Shown: one piece after another, positions 24,787 to 33,104 of the stretch
Numbering within the stretch: position 1 is the stretch's first letter
Layout: each line of letters starts with the position of its first letter
NCBI GenBank assembly: GCA_027459765.1
Contig: DAIDHD010000056.1
Location: 1-34,188 of the forward strand
Length of the DNA stretch: 34,188 bases
Source of the DNA: Gammaproteobacteria bacterium
GTDB lineage: Bacteria > Pseudomonadota > Gammaproteobacteria > Steroidobacterales > Steroidobacteraceae
Direction of reading: 5' to 3'
The notes under the pieces: model-generated
What the model was told of the DNA's origin: nothing
Databases searched by the model: none
Seen by the model: only the letters and a program-made list of their open reading frames with translations
Program-made: the position numbers and the translations under genes

Positions 24787-24818
24787 TAAAATGCCGCAGC
24801 GGCGCTCCGCAGCGCCGC
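24787..24818 (+). promoter_or_regulatory. Possible -10 box and leader hairpin of the TlpA-like gene
   Basis: TAAAAT (24787-24792, five of six matches) has only TTGGGG at 19 bp as a -35. It is followed by a perfect 8-bp hairpin, GCGGCGCT-ccgc-AGCGCCGC (24799-24818), in the presumed leader of the TlpA-like gene. The hairpin is seen directly; its function is unknown. Confidence 0.35.
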
Positions 24819-24871
24819 GCGGCCGGCGCACCAGGGTTCCCGAGCCTCGCCGATACGGGCAAGATCGGTCC

Positions 24872-25426
24872 ATGAGCGATCGTCATCGCAGCAGGGCCGT
24901 CCGGGTGCGCGCCGTCGGCCTCGCGTGCCTCGCGGCCACCGCGTTCGCCCTCGCCGCATCCGCGCCCGTGGCGATCGGCGAACGCCTGCCGGACGTGCAG
25001 CTCACGGGACTCAATGGCGCGTCGCGACACCTGGCCGAGTTTCGCGGTAAACCCCTGGTGATCAACGTCTGGGCGAGCTGGTGCGGCCCGTGCCAGGCGG
25101 AAACCGCCTCGCTGGAGCGGCTCGCGTGGCGCACCGACGCCGGCACGTTCGCGATCATCGGCATCTCCACCGACGACGATCCGGCGCAGGCGCTCGCCTG
25201 GCTCGCGCGCTCGCACGCGACCATCAGCCACTTCATCGACCACGATCTCACGATGGAACACCTCCTCGGTGCCTCGCGCATTCCCGTGACCGTCCTGGTC
25301 GGCGCCGATGGGCGGGTGCTCGAACGCATCCAGGGCGCACGCGAATGGGACAGTGCCGACTCCCGCGCACTGCTGCGTGCCGCCTGGGCCCGCGCCGCCG
25401 ATCAGGGCTCGCCGGGCCGCAACTGA
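24872..25426 (+). CDS. TlpA/ResA-like periplasmic thioredoxin
   Basis: The protein has about 184 residues with a basic N-terminus and a hydrophobic export segment (VGLACLAATAFALAASA). A thioredoxin-like AhpC/TSA domain follows with active site WASWCGPCQAE, then FAIIGISTDDDP and the cis-Pro region SRIPVTVLV. It should act as a periplasmic thiol-disulfide reductase. The frame is open for 27 residues upstream, but ATG 24872 gives the normal signal. The stop lies 25 bp inside the 3' end of the convergent S9 peptidase gene. Confidence 0.9.
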   Translation: MSDRHRSRAVRVRAVGLACLAATAFALAASAPVAIGERLPDVQLTGLNGASRHLAEFRGKPLVINVWASWCGPCQAETASLERLAWRTDAGTFAIIGISTDDDPAQALAWLARSHATISHFIDHDLTMEHLLGASRIPVTVLVGADGRVLERIQGAREWDSADSRALLRAAWARAADQGSPGRN

Positions 25427-27624
25427 CGCGTCAGGAAATCCACCGTCGCCTCGTCGGCGCGCAGCCAGGAGGCGTGCCTGAGAAAGCCGTGGATTTCGTT
25501 GGGCAGGACGATCTCCTCGTAGGACACCCCCTGCGCGTCCAGTCGGCGTGCGAGATCCACGGTCTGCGCGAAGCGCACGTTGCGGTCGTCATCCCCCTGG
25601 ATGAGCAGCACGGGCGAGCGCCAGTGCGCGACGTCGGCCACCGGCGAGGACTGGAACGCGATTTTCAGCGCCTGCTCCCGATCACCCTGTTCGTACCGCG
25701 TCACCGGCTTGCCGAGCCAGTCGTCGAACTCGCGCGACCAGTCGTGTACCCCGTGCAAATCGACGCCCGCGGCGAACGTGTCGGAATTGCGCGCGAGCGC
25801 CAGCGCCGTCAGATACCCCCCGTAGGAGCCGCCCCAGATGCCGATCCGCCGGCCATCCACTTCGGTGAGCCCTTGCAGGAAATGCGCGCCGGCGAGCACG
25901 TCCTGGTACTCCGCCGCACCGGCGAGTCCGGCGTGCTCCGGCTGCTGAAAGGCGCGCCCATAGCCGATGCCCAGGCGATAGTTCACGGACAGCACCACGA
26001 ACCCGCGCGCAGCGAGGGCCTGATTGGTCGCGTAGGCGTTGCTGTAGTAATCGAAATAGTGCCAACCGAGCAGCATCTGCCGTGGCGGCCCGCCGTGCAC
26101 GAAGATCACCGCGGGCCGCCTTGCCCCTGGGGTCGCCGCCTCGCGCTCGAAAAGCTGCCCGTGAACCACCACGCCGTCCGCCGCGGTGAAGGTCACGGCA
26201 CGTGGCTCGACGAACCGGGCGCCGGCGTATCGCGCCGGTGTCGCGTCCGCACTGATCGGCAGTCGGCGTACGCCGCGAGCGTCGAGCAACGCGGCTTCCG
26301 GCGGTTGCCGGGGGTCGGCGACCAGCGCGGCAACCGTACCGCCGCCCGCGTCGACCGGCGTCCACTCGAGCCCCTGGCCGCGGCTCAACGCCTCCGGCGC
26401 GGCCCGATCCACCGGCACCCGAAACACGTGGCGTCGTTCGCCATCGTCGCGCGTCGACCCGGTGTTCGCGTCGTAGACCACCGTACGACCGTCGGCCGCG
26501 AGCGCCACGTGTTCCACCATGAACGCACCCGGCGTGAGTTCGAGCGCCGCGCCACCAGCCACCGGCACCGAGTACAGATGCGGCCAGTCGGTGAGGTAGG
26601 CGAGGAACACCAGCCGATCGCCGGCGGCCCAGGCGAGATTCGCCTCGCCGACCACGTCCGGAAACGAGCCGGCGAGCGTGTTCGGACTCTGCCACACCCG
26701 CTGCCCGCGCCCGTCCGCAAGCGACGCCACCCAGATGGACCAGGGATGCGGCAGGTTCCTCAGGATCGGCTCGGGCGCGCCGCCGAGACCCGGCTGGCGC
26801 ACGAAGGCGAGGCGCGTCCCGTCGGGCGACCAGCGCGGCTCCGCGTCGCGTCCGGTGGAGGGCGCCAGATAGCGGAGCGGTTTGTCGGCGCCCTCGAAGA
26901 CCCCGACGAAGGCGTGATCATCCCGTTGCGACACGAACGCGAGTCGGCTGCCATCCGGCGACCAGGTGAGCTCCGCGTCCTTGCCCCGATCGAAGAATAG
27001 GCGCGCGGCAGTTCCCGCGGCGCCGTCGAGCGGCGCGGTCCACACCTGTCCGTCCTTGATGAACGCGAGGCGGCCGCTCGCGGAGATGGCGGGCGCATCG
27101 CCCTCTGCAATCCGCTTCGGTTCGCCGCCCGCGAGCGACGCCTGCCAGATCTCCACCCGCGGCTGCGCCGGATTGCCCGCCGGGTCGGGCGCCATCCCTC
27201 CCTCGGCCGGCCAGTTCGCGTCGTGATCACCGCCGCGCACGTAGAGGAGCCGTGAGCCGTCCGGTGAGAACGTGAGTTGCGTGATCTCCTGGCCGTCGTC
27301 CTCGGTGTAGGCGGTGACCTGCCGCGGCGTGAACTGCGGGGCGCGTGCGAACCACACGTTGCGCACACCCTCGACGTTGCGCACCCAGGCGATGGCACCG
27401 CCACGCGCCGCGGCGGCGAGCCCGTTCGAGAACGGATACGCGAGCGCCTGAGCCACCGTGAACGGCGCCTCGCGCGGGTGCAGCGGATGCACCGCCGGAA
27501 CCCGTTGGGCGCCAGCCGTCTCCGCCATCGCCGGCCCGCCGAATCCGGCGCCCAGCGCCACCATCAACCCCGCCCCTGCCGCCGCGACCTGAAAGGCTGC
27601 GGCCCGCCACGATGTCATCCTCAT
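25402..27624 (-). CDS. S9 family peptidase (prolyl oligopeptidase fold), exported
   Basis: The 740-residue precursor has a signal peptide (about 1-34, ending GGPAMA before ETAG). A beta-propeller with repeated LTFSPDGSRL / LTWSPDGSRL / PRWSPDGTRL motifs spans about 60-450, and the C-terminal alpha/beta hydrolase domain about 470-740. The triad is Ser600 (GIWGGSYGGYL), Asp680 (QGDDDRNVRF) and His712 (NEIHGFL). It should cleave short peptides in the periplasm. The ATG lies only 15 bp from the divergent cupin ATG, so promoters must overlap coding sequence. The 3' end overlaps the TlpA-like gene. Confidence 0.94.
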   Translation of the reverse strand: MRMTSWRAAAFQVAAAGAGLMVALGAGFGGPAMAETAGAQRVPAVHPLHPREAPFTVAQALAYPFSNGLAAAARGGAIAWVRNVEGVRNVWFARAPQFTPRQVTAYTEDDGQEITQLTFSPDGSRLLYVRGGDHDANWPAEGGMAPDPAGNPAQPRVEIWQASLAGGEPKRIAEGDAPAISASGRLAFIKDGQVWTAPLDGAAGTAARLFFDRGKDAELTWSPDGSRLAFVSQRDDHAFVGVFEGADKPLRYLAPSTGRDAEPRWSPDGTRLAFVRQPGLGGAPEPILRNLPHPWSIWVASLADGRGQRVWQSPNTLAGSFPDVVGEANLAWAAGDRLVFLAYLTDWPHLYSVPVAGGAALELTPGAFMVEHVALAADGRTVVYDANTGSTRDDGERRHVFRVPVDRAAPEALSRGQGLEWTPVDAGGGTVAALVADPRQPPEAALLDARGVRRLPISADATPARYAGARFVEPRAVTFTAADGVVVHGQLFEREAATPGARRPAVIFVHGGPPRQMLLGWHYFDYYSNAYATNQALAARGFVVLSVNYRLGIGYGRAFQQPEHAGLAGAAEYQDVLAGAHFLQGLTEVDGRRIGIWGGSYGGYLTALALARNSDTFAAGVDLHGVHDWSREFDDWLGKPVTRYEQGDREQALKIAFQSSPVADVAHWRSPVLLIQGDDDRNVRFAQTVDLARRLDAQGVSYEEIVLPNEIHGFLRHASWLRADEATVDFLTRQLRPGEP

Positions 27625-27639
27625 CGCTCACCCCGTAGA

Positions 27640-28368
27640 ATGAAGCCCGTGAGCACTCTAACCACCCTGAATGCGGAATTCGACCGTCGCGCCGCCGTCC
27701 ACGCCTCGCAGGCACCCTGGGTGCCCTCTCCCGCCGCCGGCGTCGAGCGCAAGATGCTCGACCGCGTGGGCGGCGAGGTGGCCCGCGCCACCTCCCTGGT
27801 GCGCTACGCCCCGGGCAGCCACTTCGCCGCGCACGTGCACGGCGGGGGCGAGGAATTTCTGGTGCTCGAAGGAGTCTTTCAGGACGAGCGCGGCGACTAC
27901 CCCGCCGGAACCTACGTGCGCAACCCGCCGACCTCCTCGCACACGCCCGGGTCGGAGCCCGGTTGCACCATCCTGGTCAAGTTGTGGCAATTCGACGCCA
28001 CCGACCGCGAACAGGTGGTCATCGATACCACGCGCGGTGCCTACGCGAGCGTCGCGGGACGCACGGGCGTCGAGCGCCTGCCGCTCTATCAGGGATACGG
28101 CGAGACGGTGGCGGTGGAACGCTGGGACGCGGACACGCACTCGCGGCTGCAAGCCGCCGGCGGCATCGAATTACTCGTGCTCGAGGGCACGCTTGAGATC
28201 GACGGCGAGAGCTTCGCGCGCCACGACTGGTTGCGGCTTGCCGCCGGCACCGCGCTCGATGCACGCGCCGGCAGCGCGGGCTGCCGCTTCTGGGTGAAGA
28301 GCGGCCACCTCGCCGGCGTCACCGCCGAGGCCGTACGCCTCCGGCTCGCCGCTCAGGCCGGACGGTAG
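27640..28368 (+). CDS. Bicupin protein of the ChrR-like cupin type
   Basis: The 242-residue cytosolic protein has two cupin units. The first carries the metal ligands H-V-H-G-G-G-E-E (HFAAHVHGGGEEFLVLEG) and a later His in PPTSSHTPG. The second (GGIELLVLEGTLEIDGE...) lacks the His cluster and is probably structural. Such ChrR-type cupins bind a metal and serve as enzymes or as anti-sigma-like sensors; no sigma factor gene is adjacent here. ATG 27640 is used; GTG 27649 is an alternative. The 3' end overlaps matB by 16 bp. Confidence 0.85.
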   Translation: MKPVSTLTTLNAEFDRRAAVHASQAPWVPSPAAGVERKMLDRVGGEVARATSLVRYAPGSHFAAHVHGGGEEFLVLEGVFQDERGDYPAGTYVRNPPTSSHTPGSEPGCTILVKLWQFDATDREQVVIDTTRGAYASVAGRTGVERLPLYQGYGETVAVERWDADTHSRLQAAGGIELLVLEGTLEIDGESFARHDWLRLAAGTALDARAGSAGCRFWVKSGHLAGVTAEAVRLRLAAQAGR

Positions 28369-29927
28369 AGCGTCGCAAAGCGGCGGCGAAGCTCCGCCTT
28401 CTGCACCTTGCCCATGGTGTTGCGGGGGAGTTCCTCGACGAATAGCACGCGCCGCGGCACCTTGTAGCGCGCGAGCCGCGCGCGCAGCGCCGCCAGGATG
28501 TCCGCCTCCAGACGCGAGGCCTCCAGGGTTGCCGCCTCCGGCCGGCGCACCACCACGGCGGTCACCCCCTCGCCCAAGTCGGGGTGCGCAAGTCCGATGA
28601 CCGCGCTCTCCAGCACGCCGGGTTGCGCGTCGATCTCCAGCTCCACTTCTTTCGGATATACGTTGTAGCCGCCGCTGATGACGAGGTCCTTGGCGCGTCC
28701 GACGATGCGCACGTATCCCGCCGCATCCAGCGTGCCGACGTCGCCGGAGATGAAGAAGCCGTCCGCGGTGAACGAGGCCGCGCTCTTCTCGGGATCATTC
28801 CAATAGCCCGCGAACACGTTCGGACCACGGATCTCGATCATGCCCACCTCGCCGGCAGGCAACACCCCGGACTCGCCGCTGATGCGCACCGTGATTCCCG
28901 GCAGCGCGGGCCCCACCGCGCCGGGGATGCGCGCACCCACGTAGGGATTGGAAGTGTTCATCAGCGTCTCGGTCATGCCGTAGCGCTCGAGAATGGCCTG
29001 TCCGGTGCGCCGCTCGAACTCACGGTGCGTCTCCTCGAGCAGCGGCGCCGACCCGGACACGAACAACCGCACGCTCGCGGTCGACTCGACGTCGAGGTCG
29101 GGCAACTGCAAGAGCCGCACGTAGTGCGTCGGCACCCCCATGTACACGCTCGCCGCGGGCAGGCGCGCGAGCACGTCGGCCGCGTCGAATTTCGGCAGCA
29201 GGATCACGCTCGCGCCCACCGCCAGCACGGTGTTGAGCGCCGCGAACAGCCCGTGTACGTGGAAGATCGGCAGCGCGTGCAGCAGCACGTCCTGGGGGCC
29301 GAATCGCCAGGCCTCGGCGAGCGATGCGGCGTTCGACGCGAGATTGCCGCGCGTCAGCATCGCACCCTTCGAACGTCCGGTCGTGCCGGACGTGTAGATG
29401 AGCGCCGCGAGCGCACTCCCCGGCAGTTCGGGCCGCGATGCCGCGGCCGCCGCGTCGGCGGTCGGCATCGCCCGCACCGCCTCCGCGAAGCTTCCCTCGC
29501 CGCTCTCGCCCAACGTCTCGATGCGCGCGCAGCCCGCCTTGGCCGCGAGCGGCGCCAGCGCCTCCCGATCGGCCGGCCGCACCACCGCAAGCGTAGGGCG
29601 CGCATCGGCGAGGAAATACTCGAGTTCGGCGGCCGTGTACGCCGTATTGAGCGGCACGAGCACCGCGCCGAGGCGCAGGCAGGCGACGTAGAGGAGCACG
29701 GCCCCGACCGACTTCTCCACCTGCAGCACCACGCGGTCGCCGCTGCCCACGCCGAGCGCAGCGAGCACCGCGGCCATCCGCGTCGACTCGGCCAGGAGGT
29801 CCGCGTAGCTCAAGCGCCGCCCGGCGGGCGTCGACAGGAAGGGCGCGTCAGGTCGCTCGCGCGCCGCGCGCTCCACCCACGCGTACGGATCGGTGACGGA
29901 AATTCCGGTGGTCGGCATGGCGGTCAT
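28353..29927 (-). CDS. matB: Malonyl-CoA synthetase (MatB-type acyl-CoA ligase)
   Basis: The 524-residue enzyme activates a carboxylate with ATP and transfers it to CoA. The P-loop is YTSGTTGRSKGAML and the adenylation motif RYGMTETLMNTSNPY; the hinge is ISGGYNVYPKEVELE and the catalytic Lys lies in PRNTMGKVQK. The segments VYMGVPTHYVRLL and MNTSNPYVGARIPGAVG are typical of malonyl/methylmalonyl-CoA synthetases. It is the last gene of the amidase-fusion-matB run, 42 bp after the fusion gene. Its substrate is inferred from these motifs. The 3' end overlaps the bicupin gene. Confidence 0.9.
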   Translation of the reverse strand: MTAMPTTGISVTDPYAWVERAARERPDAPFLSTPAGRRLSYADLLAESTRMAAVLAALGVGSGDRVVLQVEKSVGAVLLYVACLRLGAVLVPLNTAYTAAELEYFLADARPTLAVVRPADREALAPLAAKAGCARIETLGESGEGSFAEAVRAMPTADAAAAASRPELPGSALAALIYTSGTTGRSKGAMLTRGNLASNAASLAEAWRFGPQDVLLHALPIFHVHGLFAALNTVLAVGASVILLPKFDAADVLARLPAASVYMGVPTHYVRLLQLPDLDVESTASVRLFVSGSAPLLEETHREFERRTGQAILERYGMTETLMNTSNPYVGARIPGAVGPALPGITVRISGESGVLPAGEVGMIEIRGPNVFAGYWNDPEKSAASFTADGFFISGDVGTLDAAGYVRIVGRAKDLVISGGYNVYPKEVELEIDAQPGVLESAVIGLAHPDLGEGVTAVVVRRPEAATLEASRLEADILAALRARLARYKVPRRVLFVEELPRNTMGKVQKAELRRRFATLYRPA

Positions 29928-29969
29928 GGTCGGCTTCGATTCCTCAAAGGTCCGAGGGCGCCCCAGCCC

Positions 29970-32900
29970 TCAGTGCAAATACTTGTCGAACCACGCGAGC
30001 GTGCGCTCGGTGGCGTCGGCGGCGTGCTGCGGGTCGCGCAAGCCGTGCCCCTCGCCCGGATAGATCATGATGGAGGCCGGCACGCCCTGCGCCTTGAGCG
30101 CGCGCCAGAACTCCTCGGTCTGCGGCGCCGGGCACTCGATGTCGCGTTCCCCGACGTAGGCAAAGGTCGGTGTGTGCGCGTGCTTGATGAAGTTGATCGC
30201 CGAGGAGCGCGCGTAGACCGCTGGGTCCTCGTACACCGAGGCGCCGAAGTAGGGAATCATCCACTCGTCGATGCCGTTCTCGCCGTAGTAGGACTGCCAG
30301 TTCGACAGGCCCGCCGCCGCCACCGCCGCCTTGAAGCGCGGCGTCTGCGTGACCGCGAACATGCTCATGAAGCCGCCATAGCTGCCGCCGGTGAGGCCGA
30401 GCCTGGCGTCATCGATCGGCGCCATCCGCTCGGCGGCGTCGATGCCGGCGAGAATGTCGCGCAGATCGCCGTAGCCGAAGTCGCGCACGTTGGCGGCGGT
30501 GAAGCGTGCTCCCTGGCCGAAGCTGCCGCGCGGATTCGGGTAGAACACCGCCCAGCCGCGCGCGAGCATCCGTTCGGTCAGGCCTGGGCCCGCGAAGCGC
30601 GGCCGCGACGCCGCCGCCGGTCCGCCGTGCACCACCGTGATCATCGGAATGCGGCCCTCGACGTGCGCCGGCAGGAGCAGCCAGCCCTGCACGTCGAAGC
30701 CCTCGTTGCGCCAGCGGATGCTGCGTGCGCTGAGCCGGGCCGAGAGCCCGGCGTTGTCCTGCGCCAGAACGCGCCGCTGACCGATCCTGCCCACCTCGAG
30801 TTGCGGTGGCAGCGTGAAACTCTCGCGCACGGTGGCGAGCGTGTCCGACGGACAGGCCCAGCTTGCCGCCGCCGCCTCGCCGTGCAGCGTGTCGGTCGTG
30901 TGCTCGAGCACGCGCGGCGACGCCGGTGACACACCGTCGCCCAGCGCCACGATCTGGGTCTCGTCGCCGGCGAGCAGCGCCGCGCGCAACTCACCGTGAC
31001 AACTCCAGGCGAGCGAGGTCGCCGATGCCTTCATCTCCGGCGTCACGTCGAGCGCCGTTGCCGGTGCGCCCGCGGCGGCGTCGCGGCCCGGTCCGTCGAG
31101 CGCCACCGTGAACACGTCGCCACCGGTGGAACCGAAGTCGCTCATCAGACCACCGATGAAGGCCACCCGCTTGCCGTCGGGTGACACCGTCGGGTCGGCG
31201 AGCTGCTCCTGCCGGCTCGGGGGCGCGTAGAGCACCCGCGCCGCGCCGGACGGCGCGAAGGCATAGAGCTTCGCGGTCCACCAGTTCGCATCGCCGTCAC
31301 CCGCTGCCGCGGTGCCCACGAAACCCGCCCCGCCCGGGCGCCAATCGTATTGATAGACGAACAGGTCCGGCGGCGACGCCCAGGTGAGCGCGCCGCCCTT
31401 GAGCGTCGCGATCCGCTGCTCGGTCGGCGGCGCGTCCAGATCGCCCGCCACGGGTGCGCCCGCTTCGGTCGCCCCTACCTCCTTCTTCGCATCGGCCACC
31501 GCGAGGAGCGCGAGCGTTCCGTCCGGTCCGTATTTGAGATCGGTGAGGGTTCCGTTGAAGGCAAGCGCCCGCGTCAGCCCGCTGCCGTCGGCGGCCACCG
31601 AGTACACCGCATACGCGTGGCTGCCCGGCGTGCGCAGCGCGAAGCTCAACGTCTTGCCGTCGCGGCTCCACGCCGGCGAACTCGGCCAGCACTGCGGCAC
31701 CCGGCCGCAGGGCAGATCGATCCGCACCGCGCGACCGTCGGCCACGCGGCGGATCACAAGGTCACGCACGTCGGGGTAGTAGCCGCCCGCCGGCGAATCG
31801 CCCTCCACCACCGCGACGTGCGCCGCGTCCGGCGCGAGCGCGACCGACAGATACCGGTGCACCAGCCGCGCGCCGCCGCCCGTCGTCCCGTCCGCCACTG
31901 CGCCGCCCGACGCCGCAGCCGTCGCGCCGCCCGCCGTGCCGCCGGCCATGAAAGCCGCGATGCGCTCGTTCAGGAACTTGAGGTCCGCGGGCGAGGCCCC
32001 GGCGCCCGCCGGGTGCCCCCACAGCGAGGGGATGACGGCAAGCTGCACGTGCGGGATGAACTGCGCCTCGTAGCGCGCGTCCTCCACCGGAAAGTAGAGG
32101 TCCGTCTGCGACGGCATGTACAGCACCGGCACCCGGATCGAGCGCAGCGCCGCCTCGACGTCGCCGTGGAAGGGCGGCGTCCCGCCGACGTCGTGCCGCT
32201 CCCAGGTGCGCATCTGCAGGATCACGTCGTTGGCGTCCGCACCGGGAATGAAATTGGTGCGGTAGTGGTCGAGCACCTGCTCGAACGTGGTGCCGGGCGG
32301 CTCGATCGTGCGCCACAGCTCCTTGCGCCACCACTCCTGCGAGAACAGCCATGCGGTCCACACGAGCCCGAACGCGTCCAAACCCTGCTTGGGTTCGACC
32401 TTGTAATCGCCGCCCGCGAAGGTCGGATCCGCGGCGATCGCCGCGATTTCACTCTCCAGGCGCACGATGCCGTGCCCGTAGGTCTTGGCGGTCCCCGACG
32501 TGGCGACGATCCGGTCCATGTAATCCGGATAGCTCACGGCCCACTGGAAGGCCTGCTGCGCGCCCATGGAAAAGCCGATCACCGCCTTCAGGTGCTTGAT
32601 GTGCAGCTGCTCGGTGAGGAGCCGGTGCACCGCCTCGACGTTGTCGCGGATGGTGGTCACCGGGAAGCGCGGTCCGTGGTAGGGCTCAGGCGTGTTGCTG
32701 GGACTGGACGAGCGGCCGTTGCCAAAGAGCTCGCTGGTCACCAGGAAGAGCTTGTCCGAATCCAGCGCCTTGCCCTTGCCGATCAGCCAGCCGTAGCCGC
32801 GCATGTCGGCCATGTAGTGCGACGGCAGCAGCACGGCGTTGTCGCCCGTGGCGTCGAGCTTGCCGTAGGTGCCGTAGACGACGCGCGCCTGCGGCAGCAC

Positions 32901-33104
32901 CACGCCGCTCTCGGTCTTGAAGTTCTTGATGATGAACTCGTGCTGCGTCGGCTTCGGATCCGCCGCCGGCGAGTCGGCCGCGGCCGAGGGCTTCGGTTCG
33001 TCGCTCACCCGCGCCACGGCCGCGGCGCCCGGCGCCAACGCACCGCCGCCGGATCCCACGGCGAGCGCGAGCAGCGCGCCGGTGACGAATGCCCGCGCGC
33101 TCAT
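29970..33104 (-). CDS. Two-headed fusion: MetX-like alpha/beta hydrolase + S9 peptidase
   Basis: One uninterrupted 1044-residue frame encodes two enzymes. After a signal peptide (about 1-35), residues about 50-375 resemble homoserine O-acetyltransferase-type hydrolases, with Ser179 (GFSMGAQQAF), Asp335 (QTDLYFPVEDA) and His364 (LWGHPAGAG). A Gly/Ala/Thr-rich linker (about 375-405) leads to a beta-propeller (about 405-760). A prolyl-oligopeptidase domain follows with Ser908 (TGGSYGGFMSM), Asp988 (GERDIECPAP) and His1020 (GEGHGLRDP). Both triads look intact. ATG 33104 overlaps the amidase stop (ATGA). The product should be periplasmic. Whether the two halves act on related substrates is unknown. 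Confidence 0.92.
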   Translation of the reverse strand: MSARAFVTGALLALAVGSGGGALAPGAAAVARVSDEPKPSAAADSPAADPKPTQHEFIIKNFKTESGVVLPQARVVYGTYGKLDATGDNAVLLPSHYMADMRGYGWLIGKGKALDSDKLFLVTSELFGNGRSSSPSNTPEPYHGPRFPVTTIRDNVEAVHRLLTEQLHIKHLKAVIGFSMGAQQAFQWAVSYPDYMDRIVATSGTAKTYGHGIVRLESEIAAIAADPTFAGGDYKVEPKQGLDAFGLVWTAWLFSQEWWRKELWRTIEPPGTTFEQVLDHYRTNFIPGADANDVILQMRTWERHDVGGTPPFHGDVEAALRSIRVPVLYMPSQTDLYFPVEDARYEAQFIPHVQLAVIPSLWGHPAGAGASPADLKFLNERIAAFMAGGTAGGATAAASGGAVADGTTGGGARLVHRYLSVALAPDAAHVAVVEGDSPAGGYYPDVRDLVIRRVADGRAVRIDLPCGRVPQCWPSSPAWSRDGKTLSFALRTPGSHAYAVYSVAADGSGLTRALAFNGTLTDLKYGPDGTLALLAVADAKKEVGATEAGAPVAGDLDAPPTEQRIATLKGGALTWASPPDLFVYQYDWRPGGAGFVGTAAAGDGDANWWTAKLYAFAPSGAARVLYAPPSRQEQLADPTVSPDGKRVAFIGGLMSDFGSTGGDVFTVALDGPGRDAAAGAPATALDVTPEMKASATSLAWSCHGELRAALLAGDETQIVALGDGVSPASPRVLEHTTDTLHGEAAAASWACPSDTLATVRESFTLPPQLEVGRIGQRRVLAQDNAGLSARLSARSIRWRNEGFDVQGWLLLPAHVEGRIPMITVVHGGPAAASRPRFAGPGLTERMLARGWAVFYPNPRGSFGQGARFTAANVRDFGYGDLRDILAGIDAAERMAPIDDARLGLTGGSYGGFMSMFAVTQTPRFKAAVAAAGLSNWQSYYGENGIDEWMIPYFGASVYEDPAVYARSSAINFIKHAHTPTFAYVGERDIECPAPQTEEFWRALKAQGVPASIMIYPGEGHGLRDPQHAADATERTLAWFDKYLH

